From NCBI GenBank assembly GCA_026129865.1, contig JAHCHG010000001.1:310001-374000 (forward strand): a stretch of DNA of 64,000 nucleotides, in the 5' to 3' direction. Origin of the DNA: Pyrinomonadaceae bacterium. GTDB taxonomy: Bacteria; Acidobacteriota; Blastocatellia; Pyrinomonadales; Pyrinomonadaceae. Shown piece by piece: positions 38,707 through 48,865 of this stretch. The first letter of the stretch is position 1, and the number at the start of each line of letters is the position of its first letter. A program made the translations under genes and the position numbers. A model generated the notes under the pieces. That model made no database searches and had not been told where the DNA came from. It was given only the letters and a program-made list of their open reading frames with translations.

Positions 38707-39014
38707 CACATTCCTCCGCCGAAAATATTTAATAAAAAATTTAAATTTCAATAGTAGTTAGTCAAGATAAAATCAAAAACTTCAATATATTAACTAAACT
38801 ACCCAATTATTGCATACGCCGAAAAACATTCAAGTAACAAAACCCGAATTAATCTTCAGCGCAACAAAAAAGTTTAAGTCATTCGTTGTGATCTGTCTGG
38901 AAACAATCCCAGCTAAGTCATCTGTGCTTCAAACTACTTAATCACAACTCCGTAAAACATTACTTTATCTTTAACTCAAAATCAAGTGTTTTTAATAAAT
39001 TACCTGATTTTTTG
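38707..39014. other. Intergenic region upstream of the OMP gene
   Basis: About 308 AT-rich bases between gdhA (its 3' end) and the OMP start. No gene or RNA seen. It must hold the OMP promoter; no box can be assigned with confidence. A TTATGCATAAA palindrome overlaps the gdhA stop. Confidence 0.5.
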
Positions 39015-40304
39015 TTATGCATAAATGCCTCTCATTCTGGTGTCATATGCGACACGGTCGATCGCTAACATATAAGCAGCGGTTCGCGTGTCAACCTTGT
39101 GCAATTCCGCAAGTTGGCTGAGTTCATTAAAACTTGCGACCATTTTCTCTTCTAATCGCTGATTAACTTCGTCTTCGCGCCAGAAATATCCCATTCTGTC
39201 CTGAACCCACTCAAAATAGGAGACGGTAACCCCGCCGGCGTTCGCTAAAATATCAGGGATAACAAAAACGCCGTTCTTAAAGAGGATCTTATCGGCTGCC
39301 GGCGTGGTGGGACCATTTGCTCCTTCTGCTAATATCTTGCACTTTATCTTTGAAGCGTTATGCGACGTGATCTGGTTTTCAGTAGCACACGGCGCCAGAA
39401 CGTCGCATTCGATCTCAAGCAGTTCATCATTTGCCAGATGATCGGCATCAGCGTAACCCTCGAGCGATTTTGTTCGGTCCAAGTATTCCAACACTTCGGG
39501 AATATTTAACCCTTTCGAATTATAGATCGCACCGTGAATGTCGGAAATAGCGATCACCTTGTACCCTTGATCGTACATTAAGCTCGCACCGATGCCGCCG
39601 ACGTTGCCCGACCCCTGAACGACAACCGAAGTTTGTTCCGGTGTCAGATTAAATCGTTTAATAGCCTCATTAACCGTAAATAAAACGCCGCGCCCTGTGG
39701 CTTCGCGCCGCCCGAGCGATCCGCCGAGCGCGACCGGTTTTCCGGTTACAACTGCAGTTACGGTATGTCTTGCATGCATCGAATAAGTATCCATTATCCA
39801 AGCCATCGTCTGCTCGTTGGTATTCATATCCGGCGCAGGGACGTCGCGGTCGGGACCGATAAAATCGATCAATTCGGCAGTATAACGACGCGTCAATCGT
39901 TCGAGTTCTCCAAGTGACATTTGGCGCGGATCGCAAATAATACCGCCCTTACCGCCTCCGAAAGGTACGTTCACAACCGCACATTTCCATGTCATCCAGG
40001 CAGAGAGCGCTTTCACTTCGTCTAGAGTTACATCGGGTGCATATCTGATTCCGCCTTTCGCCGGTCCGCGCGCAAAGTTATGCTGCACCCGAAAACCTTC
40101 GAAAACCTCAATATGTCCCGAATCCATTTTAACCGGAATATAGACCTTGATCTCACGGCTCGGGACACGCATTACGGCGTAAAGATCCGGTTCGAGACCG
40201 AGTAGTTGCGCGGCTCGGTCGAATCGTTCGCTCATTGCTTCAAAGGGATTCTTCTCGTCGCTTCCCTTAAACCGCCGCTGTTCGTCAGCCATTGGGTTTG
40301 CCAT
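39015..40304 (-). CDS. gdhA: Glu/Leu/Phe/Val dehydrogenase (glutamate dehydrogenase)
   Basis: 429 residues. It reversibly deaminates glutamate to 2-oxoglutarate and ammonia. Substrate-binding block [40 protein letters not shown] contains the catalytic Lys; the Rossmann site is [10 protein letters not shown]. It starts 2 bases after the larE stop on the same strand. The gene symbol is by family; NAD or NADP preference is not decided. Confidence 0.95.
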   Translation of the reverse strand: MANPMADEQRRFKGSDEKNPFEAMSERFDRAAQLLGLEPDLYAVMRVPSREIKVYIPVKMDSGHIEVFEGFRVQHNFARGPAKGGIRYAPDVTLDEVKALSAWMTWKCAVVNVPFGGGKGGIICDPRQMSLGELERLTRRYTAELIDFIGPDRDVPAPDMNTNEQTMAWIMDTYSMHARHTVTAVVTGKPVALGGSLGRREATGRGVLFTVNEAIKRFNLTPEQTSVVVQGSGNVGGIGASLMYDQGYKVIAISDIHGAIYNSKGLNIPEVLEYLDRTKSLEGYADADHLANDELLEIECDVLAPCATENQITSHNASKIKCKILAEGANGPTTPAADKILFKNGVFVIPDILANAGGVTVSYFEWVQDRMGYFWREDEVNQRLEEKMVASFNELSQLAELHKVDTRTAAYMLAIDRVAYDTRMRGIYA

Positions 40305-40306
40305 TT

Positions 40307-41197
40307 TTACAAATTTTTCTCCGATCTATCTATTTGCTGATTTTTAGAATTCGATTCATTTAAAGAGCCGCTGCGAAATTCGTTTAGATCGATCGTAACA
40401 AAACGAAATTCCAGTTCAGCGAATGCTTTTTTAAGAGTGCCGTCCGACGCCATTTGAAATGCTCTGGGAAGTTCTTCGCCGGCGAATTCGAGTCTTGCGA
40501 GATCGCCGTGAACACGAACTCGAAACTCGCGAAAGCCGAGTTTTCGAAGTTCATTTTCGCCGTGTTCGATCTTAGAGAGACGTTCTATCGTCACCGGAAC
40601 GCCGTAGGCGATGCGGGAAGACAAGCAGGGACTCGCTGGCTGATCCCAGGTCGGAAGACCTTTTTGTTTACTAAGAACGCGAATTTCAGCTTTTGTCATT
40701 CCGACTTCGGCGAGCGGACTGCGGACGTTTCGTTCCGATGCCGCCGCGCGACCCGGACGATAATCTTTTAGATCCTCAAAATTCGTCCCGTCGACAAGAA
40801 ATGCCGATCCGATCCGTTTACGTTCAACCTCGAGTTTGTCGTAAAGTTCCGATTTGCAGTGATAGCAGCGATTATTTGGATTCGCAGCATAATTCGGATC
40901 GTCAAGTTCATCCGTTCCGAGGAAACTGTGCGCAAAGCCGAATTCGTTTGCGATCGAAACCGCATCGGCTCGCTGTTTTTCGGAAACGCTGGGAGAAATT
41001 CCGGTAATGCAAACCGCGTCAGAGCCAAGCTCTTCTTTAGCAATTAACGCCAGATAGGTCGAATCGACGCCCGCGGAAAACGCTACCAACACCGAACCGA
41101 ATTCCCGCATCAAACGACGCAGATTCAGTTCCTTTTCAAGAATTTCTTTCGATATCGCTTGCTTTGCGTTTTTTTGTGACCGAGAAGTCTTTGTCAT
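40307..41197 (-). CDS. larE: ATP-dependent sacrificial sulfur transferase LarE
   Basis: 296 residues. PP-loop [13 protein letters not shown] near residue 39, [12 protein letters not shown], and [11 protein letters not shown], whose Cys is the sulfur donor in LarE of the nickel-pincer cofactor pathway. Neither larB nor larC is in the window. It directly precedes gdhA. Confidence 0.92.
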   Translation of the reverse strand: MTKTSRSQKNAKQAISKEILEKELNLRRLMREFGSVLVAFSAGVDSTYLALIAKEELGSDAVCITGISPSVSEKQRADAVSIANEFGFAHSFLGTDELDDPNYAANPNNRCYHCKSELYDKLEVERKRIGSAFLVDGTNFEDLKDYRPGRAAASERNVRSPLAEVGMTKAEIRVLSKQKGLPTWDQPASPCLSSRIAYGVPVTIERLSKIEHGENELRKLGFREFRVRVHGDLARLEFAGEELPRAFQMASDGTLKKAFAELEFRFVTIDLNEFRSGSLNESNSKNQQIDRSEKNL

Positions 41198-41483
41198 TTA
41201 ACCTTAATAATTTCCGATAATGGTCAATGCCGCTTATCGACAGTGCCGCATAAAGAGCAAATGTTATCGTAGCCGAGCGAGACGACGCAACTGAATCAAG
41301 TGGAAATTGGAAAATTTGATCGCGGTTATGGAAAGCACGGGTTGCGAGCGGTACTAATCGACTTTTCAGCGAAATATTTGAAGCAATTATTGTAATATCT
41401 TAGTTGTAATTGATTTTTGTTCCGTAGGTATGTACCGAAAAATCTTGAAAAAATATAGACCGAAAAAACCACGAAGGGCGTTA

Positions 41484-42884
41484 ATGAAGCTGCCGTCCGC
41501 AGCGTCGATCCTGTTGGTTCTTGCTTTTCTGACGATGTTTGCCGGAAGTTTCAGTGCGCAGGACACCGAAGAACCCGATCCGGTTCTGCTTTTTAACGAA
41601 GGTCAAACCGCACACGAAAAAGGTGATTTTGAAGCGGCGCTCCGATTATATGATGCTGCATTAGAGATCATCCCGGAATTTCCCGAAGCCGAATTTCAGC
41701 GCGGCAACGCCCTCGTTTCACTTAAACGGACGGACGATGCGGAAAAAGCTTTTCGTCGGGCGCTCGAATTGCGCGAAAACTGGACGCTGCCGATGACCAG
41801 TCTCGGTGTCTTACTCGTTCAAGCAAACCGGTTTGACGAAGCTGAAAAACTTCTATCGAAAGCGATCCAGCTTAGCGGAATTAATTTTCTTGCGTATTCC
41901 GCGTTGACAGATCTGCGAATCAGGACAAACGCTTCGCCGGACGTTCTAAAGCCGCTGCTGGCGAAGATCCAGTATCTTACGACCAAAGCAAATCCGACCG
42001 CGTCGTTATGGGCGTCCCGCAGCGCGCTCGAGCGTGCGCTCGGAGACAAACGTTCGGCGCGGATAAGCATTACCCGTGCGATCGAACTCGATCCGCTTGA
42101 CAGAACTTCGCTGCTCGAACGATCCGAACTTGCCCTTGCGGACGGCGACATCGAATCTGCGCGGACTGATCTGGTAAAGCTAAAAGGCATCGACCCGAAT
42201 TCATCCGTTATTCAATTTTTGGAAGCGAGGATCTTCGCCGGAGGCGGAGAATTCGAGCGCGCGATCGAGATCATTGACACGATAAAACCTTCGCAGCCCG
42301 AAATACTTGCATATCGTGATAAAATCCTGGCATTGAGTTCAAACGATATCGGTGAATTAGAGGCGAAGCTTTCCGGTGATCCGAAAAATCCGGCGATCCT
42401 CGGCAGACTTTGCGGGCTCTTAAGAACCGAATCGCCGTCCAAGGCACTGGATTATTGCCGAAGAGCGAGCGAGGCTGAACCGGAAAATCTAAATCATGCG
42501 ATTGGTTACGGAGCGGCGCTTGTTCAGGCAAAGAAATTCCCGGAAGCCGTGTCGCTTTTTAAAAGGTTATTAGAGATAACGCCGGAGAATTTTACGGTTC
42601 ACACAAATCTCGCAACTGCCTATTTTCAGATGCAGCAGTTTGCCGAGGCTAAAGAGCAGTATATTTGGATTCTGAAAAAGCAGCCCGACCTGGCGATCGC
42701 CTATTATCTGTTGGCGATCTCGCACGACAGACTTGAAGAATATATCGATGCTGCGGCAAATTATCAGCAGTTTTTAAGGGTTGCGGACAACGAAAAGAAT
42801 CAATTAGAGATCGAAAAGGTAAACCTTCGAATGCCCGCGATTCAAAAATTGATCAAACAAGGTAAGGGAAAGAAAAATGGTTGA
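41484..42884 (+). CDS. Secreted TPR-repeat protein
   Basis: About 466 residues from ATG 41484 (AAGGG precedes it); a start at 41430 would add 18 basic residues. A signal peptide (ILLVLAFLTMFAGSFSAQ) is followed by TPRs throughout (FNEGQTAHEKGDFEAALRLYDAALEI..., FPEAEFQRGNALVSLKRTDDAEKAFRRALEL). It probably acts as a periplasmic scaffold. The stop overlaps the next gene by 8 bases, so three genes (41484, 42877, 43469) form an operon. Confidence 0.87.
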   Translation: MKLPSAASILLVLAFLTMFAGSFSAQDTEEPDPVLLFNEGQTAHEKGDFEAALRLYDAALEIIPEFPEAEFQRGNALVSLKRTDDAEKAFRRALELRENWTLPMTSLGVLLVQANRFDEAEKLLSKAIQLSGINFLAYSALTDLRIRTNASPDVLKPLLAKIQYLTTKANPTASLWASRSALERALGDKRSARISITRAIELDPLDRTSLLERSELALADGDIESARTDLVKLKGIDPNSSVIQFLEARIFAGGGEFERAIEIIDTIKPSQPEILAYRDKILALSSNDIGELEAKLSGDPKNPAILGRLCGLLRTESPSKALDYCRRASEAEPENLNHAIGYGAALVQAKKFPEAVSLFKRLLEITPENFTVHTNLATAYFQMQQFAEAKEQYIWILKKQPDLAIAYYLLAISHDRLEEYIDAAANYQQFLRVADNEKNQLEIEKVNLRMPAIQKLIKQGKGKKNG

Positions 42885-43461
42885 CGTTAAAGAGCGCAAA
42901 GTGTTTTCAGACGAAACAGTTTCAAAGACGCGATTGCGGTGCTTTGAACTTTGCTTCGTGCTCTTTTTATTTTCCGTCTGCTTTTCACTTGGTGCCGCGG
43001 CGCAGGACATTCCCGACGACGCAGAACCGCCGCCGTTAAAGGTTATTTCGAAAGAAGAGCGCGAAAAGCTTTTTTCCGAAACGAAATTGAAAGACCGCAC
43101 AAAGCTTTCGCTCGAATTAATGGACGTTCGCCTGCAGAAAGCCGAACAGCTTTTGTCCGAAAAGAAATACGCGGAAATGTTTAAGGAATTAGGACGCTTT
43201 CACGCGCTGGTCGATAACGGGCTTGCATTTCTTAGCCGAAACAACACCGGACGCGGCAAAGTTCTCGATAGCTTTAAACGCTTAGATATCGGACTTCGTG
43301 CGTTCCTGCCGAGACTTGAGTTGATACGCCGCGATCTTCCTTCAAATTTTGAATTTTACGTCAGAACACTTATCAAAAATGTTCGTGAGGCTCGCAGTAA
43401 TGCGGTTGATCCTTTATTCGGCAACACGGTTTTGCCCAAAGGTCGAGATCGGGAAAATTAA
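42877..43461 (+). CDS. Secreted hypothetical protein
   Basis: 194 residues. A hydrophobic signal follows a basic N-terminus (CFELCFVLFLFSVCFSLGAAAQ). The mature part is alpha-helical, Lys/Glu/Arg-rich (SKEEREKLFSETKLKDRTKLSLELMDVRL...). It looks distantly related in composition to the next gene's product (DPxxx then helical, about 160 residues), but I cannot prove homology. No domain recognised. Confidence 0.75.
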   Translation: MVDVKERKVFSDETVSKTRLRCFELCFVLFLFSVCFSLGAAAQDIPDDAEPPPLKVISKEEREKLFSETKLKDRTKLSLELMDVRLQKAEQLLSEKKYAEMFKELGRFHALVDNGLAFLSRNNTGRGKVLDSFKRLDIGLRAFLPRLELIRRDLPSNFEFYVRTLIKNVREARSNAVDPLFGNTVLPKGRDREN

Positions 43462-43468
43462 TTTTTTT

Positions 43469-44095
43469 ATGAAAGTTAAAGCAAATCGTTTGGTGTTGAG
43501 TTTGTTCACCGTCATTCTGTTTACGATGTTTTGCGGTCAAATAAATGTTCGAGCACAGGTCCGCGATTATTTTACCGAAGCCGAGATCGAACTCGTTCGC
43601 GATGCAAATGAGATCGACAAACGAATAGATGTTTTGACAAAAGCGATCGACCGCCGCTTTTTAGTTATCGAGAAAGACACGTCTCAGGATAAACAGGTTA
43701 AAAAAGATGAGGGCAAATGGGGCGAACTTCCCTCCGGCACGCGCGCAGAACTTTTAAGCGATATCGCCAGAATTCTTCAGAAAGCTATCGACGACATCGA
43801 CGATCTCGTTGCCCGAAAAGAGATGAATGAAAAACTCAAGAAAGGCGAAGTTAAAGACGATCTCGACAAGATCACGCAAAGTATTTTGCGGAAAAATGAC
43901 GAGCGGTTCCCGATGGCGGTTCATAACTTAGCCGATGCTGCGCGCAGATATCTTCCTAAACTCGAATCGCTCGGCAATGGAGAGATCGACCAGCGCGAAC
44001 GCGGCGCGATCGACAGATCGGTCGAATCCTGCGAAGCAATAATCGAGGCATCAGACCGAGTTCCGAAACCGACTGGAAAAAGCAAAAAAAGCTGA
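43469..44095 (+). CDS. Secreted hypothetical protein
   Basis: 208 residues from ATG 43469 (upstream in-frame starts would overlap the preceding gene). A signal peptide (LVLSLFTVILFTMFCGQINVRAQ) and then a charged helical region with repeated I/L spacing (DYFTEAEIELVRDANEIDKRI...). Third gene of the TPR operon; unknown family. Confidence 0.75.
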   Translation: MKVKANRLVLSLFTVILFTMFCGQINVRAQVRDYFTEAEIELVRDANEIDKRIDVLTKAIDRRFLVIEKDTSQDKQVKKDEGKWGELPSGTRAELLSDIARILQKAIDDIDDLVARKEMNEKLKKGEVKDDLDKITQSILRKNDERFPMAVHNLADAARRYLPKLESLGNGEIDQRERGAIDRSVESCEAIIEASDRVPKPTGKSKKS

Positions 44096-44118
44096 CCGGT
44101 CAAACGGCAATAAAAGCG

Positions 44119-44146
44119 AAACGGGCGCTCTGCCCGTTTTTATTTT
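44119..44146 (+). terminator. Terminator of the TPR operon
   Basis: ACGGGC (44121-44126) pairs with GCCCGT (44132-44137) over a 5-base loop and is followed by TTTATTTT. Confidence 0.85.
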
Positions 44147-44200
44147 GCCCGCCGCGAAAAATAAACTAAACTTTTCAATATTTTGAAACCGAGGAAATCT

Positions 44201-45478
44201 ATGAAAATCTACCTGTCTTTGTTTTTGGTCACAATTTTTTCGATCGCTTCTTTTGGTCAAGCAATGCCGAAGGACGCCGACCCGGCGATCTGGCAAAAAG
44301 CTCTGAAAATTCACCGAAGCGCGATAATTATTGACGGTCATAATGACATTACATCGCCGATGGTCGATGACGACTTCGATCTTTCGACAAATTCCATCGG
44401 CAAATATCACAATGACGGCGACCCTTATCATACCGATCTGAATAGATTGAAGCTGTCCGGCATCACCGGCGAATTCTTTTCGATCTATGTTTCCGGCAAC
44501 ACTCTGAAAACCGGCGGATCTATGCGCCGTGCGATGGATCTTATCGACGCGACCTATCGCGAGGTTGAAAAGCACCCGGAAAGTTTGAAAATGTGTTTCA
44601 CGGCTGCGGACATCGTAAAAGCCAAGAAGGACGGCAAGATCTGCGCGCTGATGGGAATCGAAGGCGGGTACGCCATTGAAAACTCTCTTTACGCATTGCG
44701 CAACTTTTATCGTCTCGGCATTCGGTACATGACGCTGACGCACAACGTTACGCACGATTGGGCAGACGCGCACAATGATGAAAAACGCAATAACGGATTG
44801 TCCGACTTCGGCAAAGAAGTCGTTAAGGAAATGAACCGGCTCGGCATGCTGATCGATATTTCGCATGTTTCCGTCAAGGTCATGGACGACGTTCTGGATA
44901 TTTCCACCGCGCCGATCATCGCTTCGCATTCTTCTGCTCGCGGCGTTGCGAATCATACCCGGAACGTTCCGGACGAAATTCTAAAACGCGTTGCAAAGAA
45001 CGGCGGCGTTATGATGATCAATTTTTATCCCGCGTTTTTGGACGACGAATACAACAAAGCCGAAAACGAAAGATCTGCACGGTTAAAGCCGCAGATAGAC
45101 GCTTTGAAAGAAAAATTTAAGGATGACCGTTTGGCGTTTAACGAAGCGGAAAGAAAGCTTTTTGCAGAAAATCCTATTCCGGTTCCGAGCTATACGCGCA
45201 TCGTCGATCATATCGATCATATGAAACGCGTCGCGGGAATTGACATTGTCGGCATCGGATCCGATTACGACGGTGTTCCGCTTCTTCCAGCGGGAATGGA
45301 AGGGATGGAAGATCTCGTTCTGGTTACTTATGAAATGCTGAAACGCGGATATACAGAAACCGAGATCAAAAAGGTCCTCGGCGGCAATTTTTTAAGAGCT
45401 TTTCAGCAGGCTGAAAAGGTCGCGAAGATAAATACCAGAAAGATCAGCGCGGAAGGACGCTTGAGGAAGATTAAATAA
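44201..45478 (+). CDS. Membrane-dipeptidase family (M19) peptidase
   Basis: 426 residues from ATG 44201 with GAGGA upstream. A signal peptide (LSLFLVTIFSIASFG) shows export. The M19 metal ligands are visible: IIDGHND (HxD), GIEGG (Glu), DISHVS and SHSSARG (His), and GSDYDG. The family cleaves dipeptides, and some members beta-lactams. Monocistronic as far as seen. Confidence 0.94.
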   Translation: MKIYLSLFLVTIFSIASFGQAMPKDADPAIWQKALKIHRSAIIIDGHNDITSPMVDDDFDLSTNSIGKYHNDGDPYHTDLNRLKLSGITGEFFSIYVSGNTLKTGGSMRRAMDLIDATYREVEKHPESLKMCFTAADIVKAKKDGKICALMGIEGGYAIENSLYALRNFYRLGIRYMTLTHNVTHDWADAHNDEKRNNGLSDFGKEVVKEMNRLGMLIDISHVSVKVMDDVLDISTAPIIASHSSARGVANHTRNVPDEILKRVAKNGGVMMINFYPAFLDDEYNKAENERSARLKPQIDALKEKFKDDRLAFNEAERKLFAENPIPVPSYTRIVDHIDHMKRVAGIDIVGIGSDYDGVPLLPAGMEGMEDLVLVTYEMLKRGYTETEIKKVLGGNFLRAFQQAEKVAKINTRKISAEGRLRKIK

Positions 45479-45540
45479 GCGTTCCGACATTTCGTAAATC
45501 GTGTTGGTTAAATTCCAAAGAGAATCGATACGGATTTAGA

Positions 45541-45725
45541 ATCGCTGAAAGCGATAAATATTAAAGCCCCGCGAGAATCGCGGGGTATTCTTATTTAAAG
45601 CAACCCGCCGGTGAAGCCGACGAATAAGATCTGCGTGCTTATTCGTCGGCTTCACCGACGGATTTTCTATTCTTGTTTGAACCACCGATTCTCGGAGGGC
45701 TTTAATATCCGTCGCCGTTGGCGAC
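45541..45725. repeat. Nested palindromic element
   Basis: A symmetric intergenic unit. Terminal hairpins are ATCGCT/AGCGAT (45541-45555) and GTCGCC/GGCGAC (45711-45725). Inside these, a ~23-base outer inverted repeat runs from 45558 to 45580 (ATATTAAAGCCCC...) and from 45686 to 45708 (complement, two mismatches). The left outer arm itself contains the stem CCCCGCGA/TCGCGGGG (45567-45585). At the centre GGTGAAGCCGACGAATAAG (45610-45628) pairs exactly with its complement (45638-45656). No protein is encoded; frames across it are low-complexity. Confidence 0.88.
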
Positions 45726-45747
45726 AAATTGGAAAACTAAGCCCGAA

Positions 45748-47481
45748 TTACAACCCCAACATTTCCTTAACATATTTCGGAGCCGGAGAACCGAAGCTGA
45801 GCATTTCATCGTGCATTTTTAGAACATCAATTTTGCCTTTATGCTTTGCTTCATACGCTTTTCTTATCTCGTTAACCTCGACCGAGCCGACATAATATGT
45901 CGAAAGCTGCGTTGACGAAAGCTGCGCCCGTTTCCATTTTCCGGCGGCTTCGCCTTCTTCCTGAAAACCCTCGTTCATCATGAAATCAACGGCTTCCTTT
46001 TCGGTCATCCCGTCCGTATGGATCTTCTGATCGATGATCGCATTGATTATCACGCGAAGCTTCATCTTCAGCTGCTGCATCTGAACTTCGTCGCCGCCGT
46101 AACCGTTTTCCGCCATCACCTGTTCGGCGTAAACCGCCCAGCCTTCGGTGAAAGTTCCGCTTCTAAAAAGCGAACGGATCATCGTCGGCGCCTTAAATTT
46201 ATTCGAATGCATTATCTGAAGATAATGTCCGGGCATTGCTTCATGCACCGTCAGGTTTTTCAGCATGTAATCGTTATATTCTTTATAGAAACTTTCTTTC
46301 CTTGCATCGCTCCAATCTTTCGGAGTGGGCGAAATGGTGAAAAATGTCTCGTTCTTTTTTTCAAAAGGACCGGCAGAATCGAAATAAGCGACGGCGGTTC
46401 CGCGGGCAAATTCCGGCATTTCTATCACCTTGACCGGTTCGGTCGGAACCGTAACAAGATTTTTCTTCTTTACGAATTCCGTAGTTTCTTTCAGATCTTC
46501 ATTTGCCTGCGCAACGATGGTTTCGTTGTTCGGACGCTTTTCAGCAAGTTCGCCGAGGACGATCTTCGCAACCGCCCGCGGATCCATTCGGACCAGAGTG
46601 TAATCGATATCGGGATGCATCTTTTTATAAAGACGCCAGGCGACCTCGAACATCTTTTCCTGCGTTTCTTTCAGATCGCCCATTCCGTATTCGAGTATCT
46701 GTTCCTTCGAAAGATCGGACTGCAGCGCAAATTTTAATTTTTTGCGAAACTTATCGTCGCCCAGACGAAAGTCCGCGTTCGAACGCGGCAGCAGATCTTT
46801 TTCCATCCATTTGCCGAAATCTTCCAGCGCGGCTATCGCTATCTTCTGCGCGGGCGCCATTTCTTCCTGCATTCCCGCCTGGTCGATGAACATCTGCAGA
46901 TCGCCGTTGATCAGATTTATCGTGCCTTTGTTTTGCGCTATCGCGGTTTCGGTATAAACCTTCGGCGGGTTTTTAAGATTTGCCTTGGCGGCGTTAACGA
47001 CCGCAGGAATTCCCAAAAGACGTTTCTTCGCGTTTTCAAGACGTTCCTTGAGCGGTCCGAAATCGCGCGAGATCAAACTATTTATCGCGCTGCCGACGTT
47101 ATACGACATCGGATTCCACTCATGCTCCTTCAAAACGTCTATCCGGAACAAGGTGTATTCCAGATTGTGCCGCATAATGCGGTAATCGACGTTGTTCACC
47201 TTGCTCAGCTTGTCCGCCTGGATCTTATTGAGTTGTTTCAGATAATTTTCGGCAAATTCACGATCTTTTTTGACCGCGGCAGCGCTGTAATCATCCAGCC
47301 GACCGTCGTACTTATGTTCGCCAAGAGCGGTCGCCCACTCCGGGCTTCTTTCCATAAGTTCGGCGATATATTTATTCGCGAGTTCTTCAAATTGTCTATC
47401 TTCGCGGGAGAAGTTAGTTGCCATAGCCGTTTGCATGAAAACAACACAAACAAGCAATAAAACCGATATTCTTGAAAACAT
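45748..47481 (-). CDS. DUF885 family secreted peptidase-like protein
   Basis: About 577 residues from ATG 47481 (signal VLLLVCVVFMQTAMA). The C-terminal half has HEAMPGHYLQIMH, a HExxxGH zinc motif, followed by FTEGWAVYAEQVMAE. DUF885 proteins are presumed metallopeptidases; substrate unknown. A longer start at 47508 has no support. Confidence 0.9.
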   Translation of the reverse strand: MFSRISVLLLVCVVFMQTAMATNFSREDRQFEELANKYIAELMERSPEWATALGEHKYDGRLDDYSAAAVKKDREFAENYLKQLNKIQADKLSKVNNVDYRIMRHNLEYTLFRIDVLKEHEWNPMSYNVGSAINSLISRDFGPLKERLENAKKRLLGIPAVVNAAKANLKNPPKVYTETAIAQNKGTINLINGDLQMFIDQAGMQEEMAPAQKIAIAALEDFGKWMEKDLLPRSNADFRLGDDKFRKKLKFALQSDLSKEQILEYGMGDLKETQEKMFEVAWRLYKKMHPDIDYTLVRMDPRAVAKIVLGELAEKRPNNETIVAQANEDLKETTEFVKKKNLVTVPTEPVKVIEMPEFARGTAVAYFDSAGPFEKKNETFFTISPTPKDWSDARKESFYKEYNDYMLKNLTVHEAMPGHYLQIMHSNKFKAPTMIRSLFRSGTFTEGWAVYAEQVMAENGYGGDEVQMQQLKMKLRVIINAIIDQKIHTDGMTEKEAVDFMMNEGFQEEGEAAGKWKRAQLSSTQLSTYYVGSVEVNEIRKAYEAKHKGKIDVLKMHDEMLSFGSPAPKYVKEMLGL

Positions 47482-47639
47482 ATGATTTTTTTCCTTTTTT
47501 ATATGCAAGGATTATGTAAATTTGCGCGTAAAAAATCCAGTAGAGATCACCGCCCAGCGCGTATTAACTGAATTTTTCCGGCAATCCGGTTAATGGATGC
47601 TGAAATTGACCGATTAGTTGAATACGCTCTGTAAATAAG

Positions 47640-47866
47640 GCAGAAACGCGACCGCTAGGGAGCGTGCCGCCACCGCAAATAGGGCAGAAACGCGACCGCT
47701 AGGGAGCGTGCAGCCACCGCAAATAGGGCAGAAACGCGACCGCTAGGGAGCGTGCCGCCACTACGCGTTCCCGGAATTGTCTGAAAGCGAACCTATTTGC
47801 ACGCTTGCTTGCGCGCGCGTTTCTGCCCTTTGTTTTGCACGCTTGCTGGCGCGCGCGTTTCTGCCA
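47640..47866. repeat. Dispersed repeat array 3: three A copies, then two B-like copies
   Basis: A cores start at 47640, 47684 and 47728, period 44, with spacer CGCCACCGCAAATAGG-like. Two degenerate B copies begin at 47799 and 47838 with the core changed to GCACGCTTGCTTGCGCGCG. The A-then-B order again matches arrays 1 and 2. It lies upstream of the glycosyltransferase gene. Confidence 0.88.
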
Positions 47867-48003
47867 TTTGTTTCACTCGCCTGCTTGCGGTGGGCGCTTA
47901 GAATTTAGACCGCTAACTTCCTGCAAACACAAAACCAATCAATTGTTATACTTCTCCGTTTTCTGCTATTTTAGAAAAACCTTTTTTATTAATTCTCCAA
48001 AAT

Positions 48004-48819
48004 ATGCTCAACGGGAAAAAGATCATCGTCGTCATGCCCGCGTATAATGCTGCAAAGACGCTGCGCCGGACGGTTGCGGAAATTTCGCGCGATATTGTTG
48101 ACGACATTTTGCTTGTCGACGACGCAAGCGCGGACGAAACCGTCAAGATCGCGAAGGAACTTGAGTTAAAGGTTTACCAGCACGAAGAAAATTTCGGGTA
48201 CGGGCGAAATCAAAAAACCTGTTATCGCGAGGCGCTAAAGCTCGGTGCGGATATTGTCGTAATGGTTCACCCGGATTATCAATACTCGCCGAAGCTAATT
48301 GTGCCGATGGCGGGAATGGTCGCGTCCGGTGAATACGATGTTGTGTTGGGGTCGCGAATTTTGGGAAACGGAGCTCTCGACGGCGGCATGCCGGTTTATA
48401 AATATATCGCCAACCGCTTTCTGACCCTGATTCAAAACATTCTGATCGGGCAAAAGCTGAGCGAATATCACACGGGTTTTCGTGCGTTTGCGCGAAATGT
48501 GCTTGAAGATTTACCGCTTGAGGAAAATTCGGACGATTTTGTCTTCGATAATCAAATGATCGCACAAGCTGCGTATTTCGGTTTCAGGATCGGGGAAATA
48601 TCCTGCCCGACACGATATTTTGCCGAGGCTTCGTCGATCAATTTTTCCCGCAGTGTGAGGTACGGATTAGGCGTTTTAGCTACTTCGCTCCGGTTTCGCC
48701 TGCAAAAATCCGGGATAAAACGTTCGCGGATCTTTGGCTTGCGCGGACGAAAGCTGTCGGAAGGCTACTATCGCTCGATCAAAGCTGAAGAAGCAAAGGT
48801 TACCGTTAAATCAAATTAG
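48004..48819 (+). CDS. Glycosyltransferase family 2 protein
   Basis: 271 residues. The GT-A Rossmann start [50 protein letters not shown] and VHPDYQYSP (metal-binding Asp) identify a dolichyl-phosphate-sugar-synthase-like GT2. No transmembrane segment. Precedes two membrane proteins resembling O-mannosyltransferases, which could use its polyprenyl-sugar product (inference). Confidence 0.9.
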   Translation: MLNGKKIIVVMPAYNAAKTLRRTVAEISRDIVDDILLVDDASADETVKIAKELELKVYQHEENFGYGRNQKTCYREALKLGADIVVMVHPDYQYSPKLIVPMAGMVASGEYDVVLGSRILGNGALDGGMPVYKYIANRFLTLIQNILIGQKLSEYHTGFRAFARNVLEDLPLEENSDDFVFDNQMIAQAAYFGFRIGEISCPTRYFAEASSINFSRSVRYGLGVLATSLRFRLQKSGIKRSRIFGLRGRKLSEGYYRSIKAEEAKVTVKSN

Positions 48820-48865
48820 AAGCCCGGCTTTCGCAGCCTTTGCGGGAGCAATGATCCGTTAATTA

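Noticed and set aside
45536-45895. Minus and plus frames across the palindromic element
   Set aside because: They mirror the inverted repeats and have no family similarity.
46018-46737. 239-residue plus-strand frame opposite the DUF885 gene
   Set aside because: Antisense shadow with no recognisable family.
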